A stretch of DNA of 6,544 nt from an uncultured Litorivicinus sp. (GTDB taxonomy: Bacteria; Pseudomonadota; Gammaproteobacteria; Pseudomonadales; Litorivicinaceae), in the NCBI GenBank assembly GCA_938091715.1, contig CALKMT010000157.1:1-6544 (forward strand), written 5' to 3'. Below, piece after piece: positions 1 through 5,245 of the stretch. The notes under the pieces are model-generated. The model searched no databases. It was not told where the DNA came from and worked only from the letters and a program-made list of their open reading frames with translations. Position numbers and translations under genes: made by a program. How positions within the stretch are numbered: position 1 is the first letter of the stretch; every line of letters begins with the position of its first letter.

Positions 1-63
1 ATGTTTTCTGTGGGCCTTGGTAAAGCTTGCCAAACGGCAACTGGGCCCTAGGAGATAAACGCG
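1..63 (+). promoter_or_regulatory. Upstream flank and ribosome binding site of the LuxR-type gene
   Basis: An AGGAG Shine-Dalgarno sequence lies at 50-54, nine bases before the GTG start at 64, and this decides that start. Two forward frames are open from the window edge and stop just before the gene: one ends in TAG at 49-51, the other in TAA at 56-58. Either could be the tail of an upstream gene, but too little is visible to choose. GGGCC (12-16) and TTGG (17-20) can pair with GGCCC (44-48) and CCAA (30-33), giving a bulged hairpin just before the Shine-Dalgarno sequence. No promoter is visible. Confidence 0.5.
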
Positions 64-729
64 GTGAACCACAAACCCTTAGTCGCACTTTGCAGCGTTA
101 ACGAGCGCTTAGTGACGGCTTGGCAACAGGCCCTGTACCCCATTGCCACCACTCAAGTCTGTGACAGTTTGCAAACCCTTGCGGACGCTTGCCGATTCCG
201 CAGGCCTGCGATGACGGTCTTTCATATCGATGGCAAGGCGATGCGGATTGACGAGGCCCTGACGGCGGTTCTGGATCACGAGGGCACCCACACGCTGGTG
301 TTGGATGAAAAACCCAACGATGAAGACGGCGTGGTGTTAGTCAAAGCGGGGGTGCGCGGCTATGCAAACTCAAGCATGGAAGGCCGGTTGTTGCAGACGG
401 CGATCACGACCATTTTGGACGGCGATGTGTGGGTCGCCCGGCGAATTATGCAGCGTCTGGTCAACGAGCTATTAAATGGCGACCTGATGGACGGCCAGAC
501 CGGACACCCAACGCTAGAACACTTGACCGACCGCGAACTTGAAATCGCTGAACTGGTCGCCGAAGGGTCTTCGAACAAAATTGTGGCCACTCGCTTGGGC
601 ATTACCGAACGAACCGTCAAGGCGCACCTTACCTCGGCATTTAACAAGACAGGCGCCCGAGGCCGACTGGACTTGTCACTGATGGTCAAGGGTGAATATG
701 CCCCCGCGCCTCAACTCATCGTCAGCTGA
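64..729 (+). CDS. LuxR/NarL-family transcriptional regulator with atypical receiver domain
   Basis: This 221-residue protein starts at GTG, chosen by the AGGAG nine bases upstream. The C-terminal part is a clear GerE/LuxR helix-turn-helix: LTDRELEIAELVAEG at about 154-168, then the recognition segment ITERTVKAHL at 180-189. Residues 1-125 have the length and pattern of a response-regulator receiver, including KAGVRGY near 94-100 and a possible phospho-acceptor D56 in VFHIDG. The usual acidic pair after strand 1 is absent (VALCSVNE instead), and the conserved lysine after the GY motif is replaced by ANSS. It may therefore work without canonical phosphorylation, or sense something else. No histidine kinase is adjacent. 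It lies upstream of, and parallel to, the betaine-type binding protein, so it could regulate it, but this is only positional. DNA-binding class is secure; target and signal are unknown. Confidence 0.85.
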   Translation: MNHKPLVALCSVNERLVTAWQQALYPIATTQVCDSLQTLADACRFRRPAMTVFHIDGKAMRIDEALTAVLDHEGTHTLVLDEKPNDEDGVVLVKAGVRGYANSSMEGRLLQTAITTILDGDVWVARRIMQRLVNELLNGDLMDGQTGHPTLEHLTDRELEIAELVAEGSSNKIVATRLGITERTVKAHLTSAFNKTGARGRLDLSLMVKGEYAPAPQLIVS

Positions 730-769
730 TCTGACCGCACCGGTGCCACTTTTGGCTAGGTTGAATCCA

Positions 770-1004
770 AATTCCTGACATGTTTCCCTAAAAGGGAGAT
801 CCGGAATTAGGGACACCTAGTCCTATCGATAACAAGGAACTGTTCGCGCGTATCGCAATACGACACCCACGGGTGTGGCAGTTCCTGTGCATGTTCGGCC
901 GACCTCGGCACATGTCTTCTATGCAGACTTTATCTGCACCTCTGATGATGACGACCCGTCATATCGACACCGCCCAAGCGCGGTGCGCGGACGCCTGTCT
1001 GCGC
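770..1004 (+). promoter_or_regulatory. Densely structured leader: chain of hairpins upstream of the betaine-binding protein gene
   Basis: The 323 bases between the regulator and the binding protein hold no convincing gene. Instead, nearly every stretch from 770 to 1004 can pair locally. AATTCC/GGAATT (770-775/803-808) encloses a 7-bp hairpin at 783-799. The 808-825 repeat follows. AGGAACTG/CAGTTCCT (835-842/879-886) encloses two hairpins, at 849-862 and 863-876. Then come 890-914 (CATGT/ACATG with an inner GCCG/CGGC), 922-938 (TGCAGA/TCTGCA, five-base loop), 944-965 (nine pairs with one bulged G, loop ACC), 968-985 (CACCGC/GCGGTG) and 985-1004 (eight pairs, loop GCCT; shares base 985 with its neighbour). 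No U-run follows any hairpin, so this is not a simple attenuator. It may be a structured 5' untranslated RNA; the first parts could be DNA operators. I do not recognise a known riboswitch family. The frame of the binding protein is open back to 873, but this extension would bury the signal peptide and is rejected. Confidence 0.5.
808..833 (+). promoter_or_regulatory. Possible activator-dependent promoter for the betaine-binding protein gene
   Basis: An inverted repeat, TAGGGAC (808-814) and GTCCTA (820-825), has one unpaired G and a five-base spacer. It sits just before an AT-containing stretch, TATCGATAAC (824-833), which could serve as a poor -10 element. No good -35 is present, as in promoters that need an activator, and the repeat occupies the -35 position. 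If this reading is right, transcription would start near 836-840, at the first arm of the structured leader. The same repeat could instead be an RNA hairpin. Weak evidence. Confidence 0.25.
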
Positions 1005-1037
1005 AACTCGGATCTCAGCAACCTTTCTGACAATCAA

Positions 1038-1051
1038 GAAACAGGAGTTTC
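1038..1051 (+). promoter_or_regulatory. Ribosome binding site displayed in a hairpin loop
   Basis: GAAAC (1038-1042) and GTTTC (1047-1051) are perfectly complementary and enclose AGGA (1043-1046). The Shine-Dalgarno AGGAG (1043-1047) is therefore mostly in a four-base loop, its last G being in the stem. The ATG follows at 1053. It fixes the start of the binding protein. The stem is mostly A-U and would be marginally stable, so it could modulate initiation or present GGA to an RNA-binding protein of the CsrA/RsmA type. The match to the full CsrA consensus is incomplete. Confidence 0.55.
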
Positions 1052-1052
1052 A

Positions 1053-2024
1053 ATGAAAACCTTTAATCTAAAAGGAATTGCACTGGCCGCCATGACAGCG
1101 ACCGCTGCAAACGCATATGCCGACTGTGGCGACGTCACCGTGGGTTCTATGGGCTGGGCATCCGGTGAAGCATTGGCTGCCATCACCTCGTTTGTTCTCG
1201 AGCAGGGCTATGGCTGCAACGTCACCTTGGTCCCCACCGACACCGTGCCTGCGGTCACTTCGCTGGTCGAGAACGGCCAGCCTGACATTATCCCCGAGAT
1301 CTGGATCAATGGCGCGCCGGCTTATGCAGGTCTAGAAGCAGAAGGCAAAGTGGTTTCAGCCTCGAAGTCGTTCTCTAACGGTGGTGAAGAAGGCTGGTGG
1401 ATTCCAACTTATTTGGCTGAAAAGCATCCCGAGTTGACCACCATCGAGGGCATCCTGGCAAACCCTGAGCTGGTCGATAACCGTTTCCACAACTGCCCTG
1501 TCGGCTGGGGTTGCCGAATTATCAACGACAACCTGAAGGCGGTGTATGGCATCGAGGCGGCTGGCATTGAGTATTTCGATCACGGCTCGGGAGCCAACCT
1601 GTCTGCCTCAATCGCGTCCGCGTTCGAGGACGGTGAAGCATGGTTTGGCTATTACTGGGGCCCGACCGCAGTACTGGGCAAATACGAGATGACCAAGGTC
1701 AGCCTGGGCGAGGTCGACGTTGAGCAACACCGTATCAACGCCAACGCCGAATCGGATCCCGCCGATCACGGTCCCTCAGACTTCCCTGCCTCACCGGTGT
1801 TCAACGCGGTGACTGCTGACTTGGTAGATCGCGAACCGGAGGTGGCCGCATTCATGGGTAACATGGAACTGTCTAACGAGTTGGTTTCAAAAATGTTGGC
1901 CTGGAAAGACGAAAACAACGCCTCGGCCGAAGAGACCGCGGCTTGGTTTATGGTGACGTACAAGGACATGTTGTTGGACATGTTGAATGACGACGCCCGC
2001 AGCAAACTGTCAGCGCTGTTGTAA
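1053..2024 (+). CDS. Glycine betaine/proline betaine-type ABC transporter substrate-binding protein (OpuAC/ProX-like)
   Basis: The ATG at 1053 is preceded by AGGAG at 1043-1047 and begins a typical Sec signal peptide (MKTFNLKGIALAAM...), with likely cleavage after AYA at residue 23. The 323-residue product fits the OpuAC family in length and motifs: GSMGWASGE at 31-39, PEIWING at 81-87, GWWIP at 114-118 and YYWGPTAVLGKYE at 200-212. Trp35, Trp84, Trp115/116, Trp152 and Trp202 are candidates for the aromatic cage that holds quaternary amines in this family; which ones do so is inferred. Cys25/Cys55 and Cys148/Cys154 could form two disulfides. It would deliver betaine or a related osmolyte to an ABC permease at the inner membrane. 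No permease or ATPase is adjacent and a strong terminator follows, so it is an orphan single-gene unit. Choline or proline betaine are other possible ligands. Confidence 0.85.
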   Translation: MKTFNLKGIALAAMTATAANAYADCGDVTVGSMGWASGEALAAITSFVLEQGYGCNVTLVPTDTVPAVTSLVENGQPDIIPEIWINGAPAYAGLEAEGKVVSASKSFSNGGEEGWWIPTYLAEKHPELTTIEGILANPELVDNRFHNCPVGWGCRIINDNLKAVYGIEAAGIEYFDHGSGANLSASIASAFEDGEAWFGYYWGPTAVLGKYEMTKVSLGEVDVEQHRINANAESDPADHGPSDFPASPVFNAVTADLVDREPEVAAFMGNMELSNELVSKMLAWKDENNASAEETAAWFMVTYKDMLLDMLNDDARSKLSALL

Positions 2025-2033
2025 ACCAATCCT

Positions 2034-2064
2034 GGGCGGGCCTTCGGGCTCGCCCTCTTCTTGT
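2034..2064 (+). terminator. Rho-independent terminator after the betaine-binding protein gene
   Basis: A nine-pair stem (2034-2042 with 2047-2055, one G-U pair) is capped by a TTCG tetraloop at 2043-2046 and followed by the T-rich run TCTTCTTGT. It begins ten bases after the stop codon. It separates the binding-protein gene from the zinc operon. Confidence 0.92.
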
Positions 2065-2090
2065 CAAAATTTCTACCACTTTCCGCGCCT

Positions 2091-2113
2091 TGATTGTTAT
2101 ATTATAACATTAC
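2091..2113 (+). promoter_or_regulatory. Zur box (zinc-responsive operator) over the promoter of the ZrgA operon
   Basis: The 15-base perfect palindrome TGTTATATTATAACA (2095-2109, centre T2102) matches the core of the gammaproteobacterial Zur operator as I recall it (GAAATG TTATANTATAACATTTC). The flanks match partly. TATAAC at 2103-2108 resembles a -10 element, so Zur bound with zinc would cover the promoter and repress it. The site lies about 70 bases before the zrgA start, and the gene it controls is a zinc protein, which supports the call strongly. Confidence 0.9.
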
Positions 2114-2134
2114 ATTGATGGTCTAACCGTCGCT

Positions 2135-2155
2135 GTTCAGGCATGTCGCCTGGAC
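2135..2155 (+). promoter_or_regulatory. Hairpin in the zrgA 5' untranslated region
   Basis: GTTCAGGC (2135-2142) pairs with GCCTGGAC (2148-2155), with one G-U pair, around the loop ATGTC. A competing pairing exists between CCGTC (2127-2131) and GACGG (2153-2157). The Shine-Dalgarno AGGAG follows at 2171-2175. No U-run follows, so it is not a terminator; it may stabilise the transcript or be incidental. Confidence 0.4.
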
Positions 2156-2180
2156 GGGAGATCAGAATCTAGGAGTGGAC

Positions 2181-2717
2181 ATGAAATATTCAATGGGGTT
2201 GTTGGCACTTGCCGTTGGCGCTGCGAACGCAGCCGGCGTTCACGTGCACGGACAAAGCCAGCTTCAGGTGGCATTGGATAACGACACAGCAGCGGTCGTT
2301 TGGACTACACCCGCTAACGACCTGGTGGGATTTGAACACACCCCCAAAACTGATGCCCAAGCATCGCAAGTTCAGGCAGCACTGACCCGGGCCAGCCAAC
2401 CGCTATTGGATTTTTCAGGGGCCTGCATCCTGACCGCGTCAAGCATCGAAAATCCTTTTGCTGAGCACGGTCATGAGGACGAGCACAATCATGACGACGA
2501 GCACGGTCATGACGAGCATCAAGCCTCCGCAGAAGATGCACACACCGACTTTCGAATTGAGCAGCAATACCGCTGCAGCACACCGCCGACCGAGTTTGCC
2601 TTTACTGGCTTCGACGGATTTTATGAAGTGGAAAAAGTACGCGTAGAATGGGTCTCCGCTAACGGTGCTGGCCAGATCAATTTGACCGCCGACGCCCCCT
2701 CAACCGAGATTGAATGA
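2181..2717 (+). CDS. zrgA: ZrgA-family (DUF2796) His-rich periplasmic zinc protein
   Basis: The ATG at 2181 is chosen because AGGAG lies at 2171-2175; a GTG at 2175 overlaps that Shine-Dalgarno sequence and is unlikely. The 178-residue product has a signal peptide cleaved near ANA at residue 17, leaving a mature N-terminus with HVHGQSQLQVA (21-31), the typical DUF2796 opening. Residues 95-113 are a histidine/acid segment (EHGHED-EHNHDD-EHGHDE) suited to binding zinc, and Cys82 and Cys132 may pair. The C-terminal part (FTGFDGFYEVEKVRVEWV, 141-158) is also typical. In Vibrio cholerae, ZrgA belongs to a Zur-controlled second zinc uptake system (zrgABCDE). Here too it is the first gene behind a Zur box and overlaps the ATPase gene by four bases (ATGA). 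It probably captures or hands over zinc in the periplasm under starvation; the exact step is inferred. Confidence 0.88.
   Translation: MKYSMGLLALAVGAANAAGVHVHGQSQLQVALDNDTAAVVWTTPANDLVGFEHTPKTDAQASQVQAALTRASQPLLDFSGACILTASSIENPFAEHGHEDEHNHDDEHGHDEHQASAEDAHTDFRIEQQYRCSTPPTEFAFTGFDGFYEVEKVRVEWVSANGAGQINLTADAPSTEIE
2463..2516 (+). repeat. Three tandem 18-bp repeats encoding a His/Asp/Glu metal-binding unit
   Basis: Three consecutive 18-base units begin with GAGCAC at 2463, 2481 and 2499. They differ at only a few bases and encode EHGHED, EHNHDD and EHGHDE (ZrgA residues 95-112). Each unit adds two histidines and several acidic residues. The repeat keeps the reading frame, so unit number could change by slippage without breaking the protein. 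Confidence 0.9.
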
Positions 2718-3367
2718 GCATTTACGTCGACAACTTGTCTGTGTCACTGGGCCCGCGAACTCTTAGCTTTCCCAGGATTGATCTTGCAACGGGCAGCACG
2801 GCTTTACTGACCGGACCCTCGGGATGCGGCAAATCGACCTTGTTGAACATTTTGTCAGCGCTGCAACCCAACGCCTGCGGCACCTGTCAGGTCGCAGGCA
2901 CCGCAGTGACCGAACTGCGCGGACGGGCGGCGGATCGCTTCCGCGCTGAAAACATCGGCATGATCTCCCAGACACTGGACTTAATCGGCTATTTGAACGC
3001 TTATCAGAACGTACAGTTGGGGGTGCAATTCCAATCGACCGCCAAGCGAGATAAAGCCGTTCAATCACTCGACAGCGATGCACTGTTTGATCGGCTGGGA
3101 TTGACTGGCGCAAATCTGACGGGGCCCGTGTCCAAGCTCAGCGTTGGCCAACAGCAACGGGTAGCGGTGGCCCGAGCCCTGGCGGGCCAGCCGGCAGTCA
3201 TTTTAGCCGACGAACCGACGTCGGCCTTGGACCCCGAATCCACCGCCGCCTTCATTCAGTTGTTATTGGAAAACCTAGACCGCCAACGCCAGACCCTCCT
3301 GATGGTCAGCCACGACCATGGCCTGAGCGAATTCATGGACCACAGGATCGAGATGTCGACATGTTAA
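2714..3367 (+). CDS. ABC transporter ATPase of the LolD/MacB type, zinc-regulated operon
   Basis: This 217-residue protein is a complete ABC ATPase. It has Walker A GPSGCGKST (34-42), Q-loop Gln86 in MISQ, signature LSVGQQQR (142-149, V in place of the usual second G), Walker B AVILADEP with catalytic Glu167, D-loop SALD (170-173) and switch His200. Its size and motifs place it with the LolD/MacB/FtsE group, which pairs with FtsX-like permeases; the next gene encodes one. It overlaps zrgA by four bases and the permease gene by seven, so the genes are translationally coupled. It should power the ZrgA-associated membrane complex from the cytoplasm. Such ATPases usually drive mechanical work across the membrane rather than a substrate channel, so direct zinc import is not certain. 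Confidence 0.93.
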   Translation: MSIYVDNLSVSLGPRTLSFPRIDLATGSTALLTGPSGCGKSTLLNILSALQPNACGTCQVAGTAVTELRGRAADRFRAENIGMISQTLDLIGYLNAYQNVQLGVQFQSTAKRDKAVQSLDSDALFDRLGLTGANLTGPVSKLSVGQQQRVAVARALAGQPAVILADEPTSALDPESTAAFIQLLLENLDRQRQTLLMVSHDHGLSEFMDHRIEMSTC

Positions 3368-4611
3368 TGACACTGGCCACTCGCTCGCTGTGGCACCGGC
3401 GCTGGCCGGTTCTGCTGATTATTCTATCGCTGTGCCTGGCACTAACCGCGGCGCTGTCGGTCGAGCGAATCAAGACCTTGGCGAAAACTGGATTTGAGCA
3501 AAGTTTGTCGGGTGTCGACCTCATAGTGGGTGCCCCGGGTGGCGACGTGCAAACCTTGCTGTACACCGTGTTTCATTTGGGCGAACCGACGCAGAACCTG
3601 TCGTTGCAGCCATTGACCGAATTGATCGAGCAACTGCCCGTGGCCTGGTGGACGCCCATTGCCCTCGGCGACAGTCATCGCGGATATCGGGTCATTGCCA
3701 CCCAAGCCAATTTCTTTGAGCACGTGCAAAGCGCCGGAAAACGGCCGATCGAATTGGCGACAGGACGGATTTTTAGCGCGCCCCCCGAGGTGGTTCTCGG
3801 CCACCAGGTGGCGGCCAGTCTGGGCTACTCGCTGGGCGATCAAATCGTCTTGCAACACGGAACCGCCGAGCTGGGACGCCAGCATGATGATCTGCCCTTT
3901 GAAGTGGTGGGCATATTGGCGCCAACAGGCACACCCAATGATCAGGCGGTATTCACCTCGCTGGAGGGCTTTGGTCTGATCCATGCAGGCTGGATCGGGG
4001 GCAAAACTCAGTTTTCGGCGCGCGACATCCTGGCCTCGATCAAGTCCACCGATCAGTTACGGCCGAAAACCGTCACAGCCGCCTATATTGGCCTGAAAAG
4101 CCGACTGGACGTCTTTACCGTTCAGCGGGCCATCGAAGATGACACCGGGCAACCCCTGGACGCTGTGTTGCCCGCCGTTGCATTGGCAAAACTGTGGAAT
4201 CTGGTCGGCCTGACCGATCGTTTATTTACCGTGATATCCGGCGTCCTGATGAGTATTGCCTTCTTGTCCCTGATCACTATGTCACTGAGCAACATCGACA
4301 GCCGCCGCCGAGAAATGTCCTTGCTGCGCTTAGTCGGTGCACCACCGAAGACTATTTTACTGTTGTTGGCCCTCGAAGCGGTCCTGATTAGCTTGGCGTC
4401 CGGCATCATCGCCTTGGCCCTAGTCACCGGGGTCGAATGGGCCGCCGGTCGCTGGCTAAGCGATGCCATTGGAATTAGCGCGACACTGCGTTGGCCTAAC
4501 CTACTAGAATGGTGTGTATTAGGCGGCGCGATCTTGGCGAGCGTGCTCAGCATTGGGCCCGCCGCGATACAGCTCTATCAAACCAGCGCCCGGGCAGGAC
4601 TCACGCGATGA
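3361..4611 (+). CDS. FtsX/MacB-type ABC transporter permease, zinc-regulated operon
   Basis: The 416-residue protein has the MacB/LolC/LolE layout: one membrane segment near 17-33, a large periplasmic domain (about 36-282) and three more segments near 288-310, 331-356 and 385-405. Before the third lies RRREMSLLRLVGAPP (315-329), the coupling-helix motif by which FtsX-like permeases contact their ATPase. The periplasmic part contains VDLIVGAPGGD (52-62), and is of the MacB core-domain kind. The ATG at 3361 has GAG eight bases upstream; a second ATG at 3367 overlaps the ATPase stop (TAATG) and is possible. It overlaps the following gene by four bases. It presumably forms a dimeric complex with the ATPase and works with ZrgA or the DUF3299 protein in the periplasm. 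Its role in zinc acquisition is inferred from the operon. Confidence 0.9.
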   Translation: MLMTLATRSLWHRRWPVLLIILSLCLALTAALSVERIKTLAKTGFEQSLSGVDLIVGAPGGDVQTLLYTVFHLGEPTQNLSLQPLTELIEQLPVAWWTPIALGDSHRGYRVIATQANFFEHVQSAGKRPIELATGRIFSAPPEVVLGHQVAASLGYSLGDQIVLQHGTAELGRQHDDLPFEVVGILAPTGTPNDQAVFTSLEGFGLIHAGWIGGKTQFSARDILASIKSTDQLRPKTVTAAYIGLKSRLDVFTVQRAIEDDTGQPLDAVLPAVALAKLWNLVGLTDRLFTVISGVLMSIAFLSLITMSLSNIDSRRREMSLLRLVGAPPKTILLLLALEAVLISLASGIIALALVTGVEWAAGRWLSDAIGISATLRWPNLLEWCVLGGAILASVLSIGPAAIQLYQTSARAGLTR

Positions 4612-5159
4612 AAAACTGGTGTCTATCGATACTCCTCACCTGGTCTTCACTGGCTTTGGCCTCGGTGACCGATCAAGATCTTGAACGCTGGGGCGCGACC
4701 TGGGACAGTTTAGTGCCCGCGGGCGCCTACGATTTTTTACCCGATGAGTTCGATATGGATCTGCTTCAGGATCCGGATTTCCAAGCCAAACTCAATGACG
4801 CGGCTCAGCAGATGAATCCAGAGCTGAACGGGACCGAGATCGAGCTGGTGGGATTCATGGTACCGATCGAAACCCTGGGCGACGAAGTCATGACCTTTTT
4901 GTTGGTGCCCGAGGCTGGCCAGTGCGTGCACGTGCCCCCGCCTCCGGTCAACCAGACCATCTTGGTGGACAGCGCCGTGCAACCGGTGGACCTGGTGGAT
5001 CTGTACCAAGTGGTTAAGGTTCGCGGGCGGCTATTGATTCAAAGAACCGAAACCGCCCTGGCCGAGAGCGGGTATTTACTGCGCCTGCAATCCTTTGAGC
5101 AGGTCGACCTGGGGTTTGAAATCGCGCCGCCCCCCGGCGCAGATGGCGACCGCTTCTAA
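4608..5159 (+). CDS. Secreted DUF3299-domain protein, last gene of the zinc operon
   Basis: The ATG at 4608 overlaps the permease stop (ATGA) and opens directly into a signal peptide, MKNWCLSILLTWSSLALA, cleaved near residue 18; longer in-frame starts inside the permease gene would bury it. The 183-residue product carries the DUF3299 core: ELNGTEIELVGFMVPIE (72-88), then FLLVPEAGQCVHVPPPPVNQ (97-116). Cys106 and His108, next to the proline run, are conserved in this family as I recall and could bind a metal. A second block, LYQVVKVRGRLLIQRTET (132-149), follows. The function of DUF3299 is not established. Its position after ZrgA, ATPase and permease matches the Vibrio zrg operon and suggests a periplasmic role in zinc handling. 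The mature N-terminus is acidic (DEFDMDLLQDPD, 46-57). Confidence 0.85.
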   Translation: MKNWCLSILLTWSSLALASVTDQDLERWGATWDSLVPAGAYDFLPDEFDMDLLQDPDFQAKLNDAAQQMNPELNGTEIELVGFMVPIETLGDEVMTFLLVPEAGQCVHVPPPPVNQTILVDSAVQPVDLVDLYQVVKVRGRLLIQRTETALAESGYLLRLQSFEQVDLGFEIAPPPGADGDRF

Positions 5160-5188
5160 CCCGAGCGCCCCATTGGTGTCGCATTTGC

Positions 5189-5208
5189 GGGGATTTCGCC
5201 CCCTATTC
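5189..5208 (+). terminator. Weak possible terminator of the zinc operon
   Basis: GGGG (5189-5192) pairs with CCCC (5199-5202) around ATTTCG, followed by CTATTCT. The stem is only four pairs and the T-run is broken. A second CCCC at 5168-5171 could compete for the same G-run. It lies 30 bases after the last gene of the operon and is the only candidate there. Confidence 0.3.
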
Positions 5209-5245
5209 TGAAAGAAGACCAGGCAAGTTTTCCGCACAGTGAGAC

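Noticed and set aside
1..51. A 16-codon leader peptide beginning at base 1.
   Set aside because: The ATG coincides with the window edge, so it may be internal to a longer frame. There is no sign of a run of regulatory codons.
721..757. Terminator after the LuxR-type gene, from GTCAG/CTGAC (721-735) and the palindrome GCACCGGTGC (737-746) followed by CACTTTT.
   Set aside because: The first stem has five pairs and no T-run. The second is a palindrome without a proper loop. It is too weak to call.
753..768. Sigma-54 promoter suggested by TTTGGCTAGGTTGAAT.
   Set aside because: The GG and GC elements do not have the required ten-base spacing, and the GC of the -12 element is absent.
863..876. 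Possible guanidine-II (mini-ykkC) hairpin, because ACGG occurs within CACCCACGGGTG.
   Set aside because: The natural pairing ACACCC/GGGTGT puts CACG, not ACGG, in the loop. The neighbouring hairpin loop is CGCA, not ACGR, and the downstream gene is not a guanidine exporter.
873..1052. N-terminal extension of the betaine-binding protein, open in frame back to 873.
   Set aside because: It would bury a good signal peptide 60 residues into the protein, has no Shine-Dalgarno sequence of its own, and overlaps the hairpin chain. The start at 1053 has a good AGGAG.
3442..3984. A 180-codon minus-strand open frame inside the permease gene.
   Set aside because: It is the shadow of a clear permease gene, with no ribosome binding site or recognisable domain.
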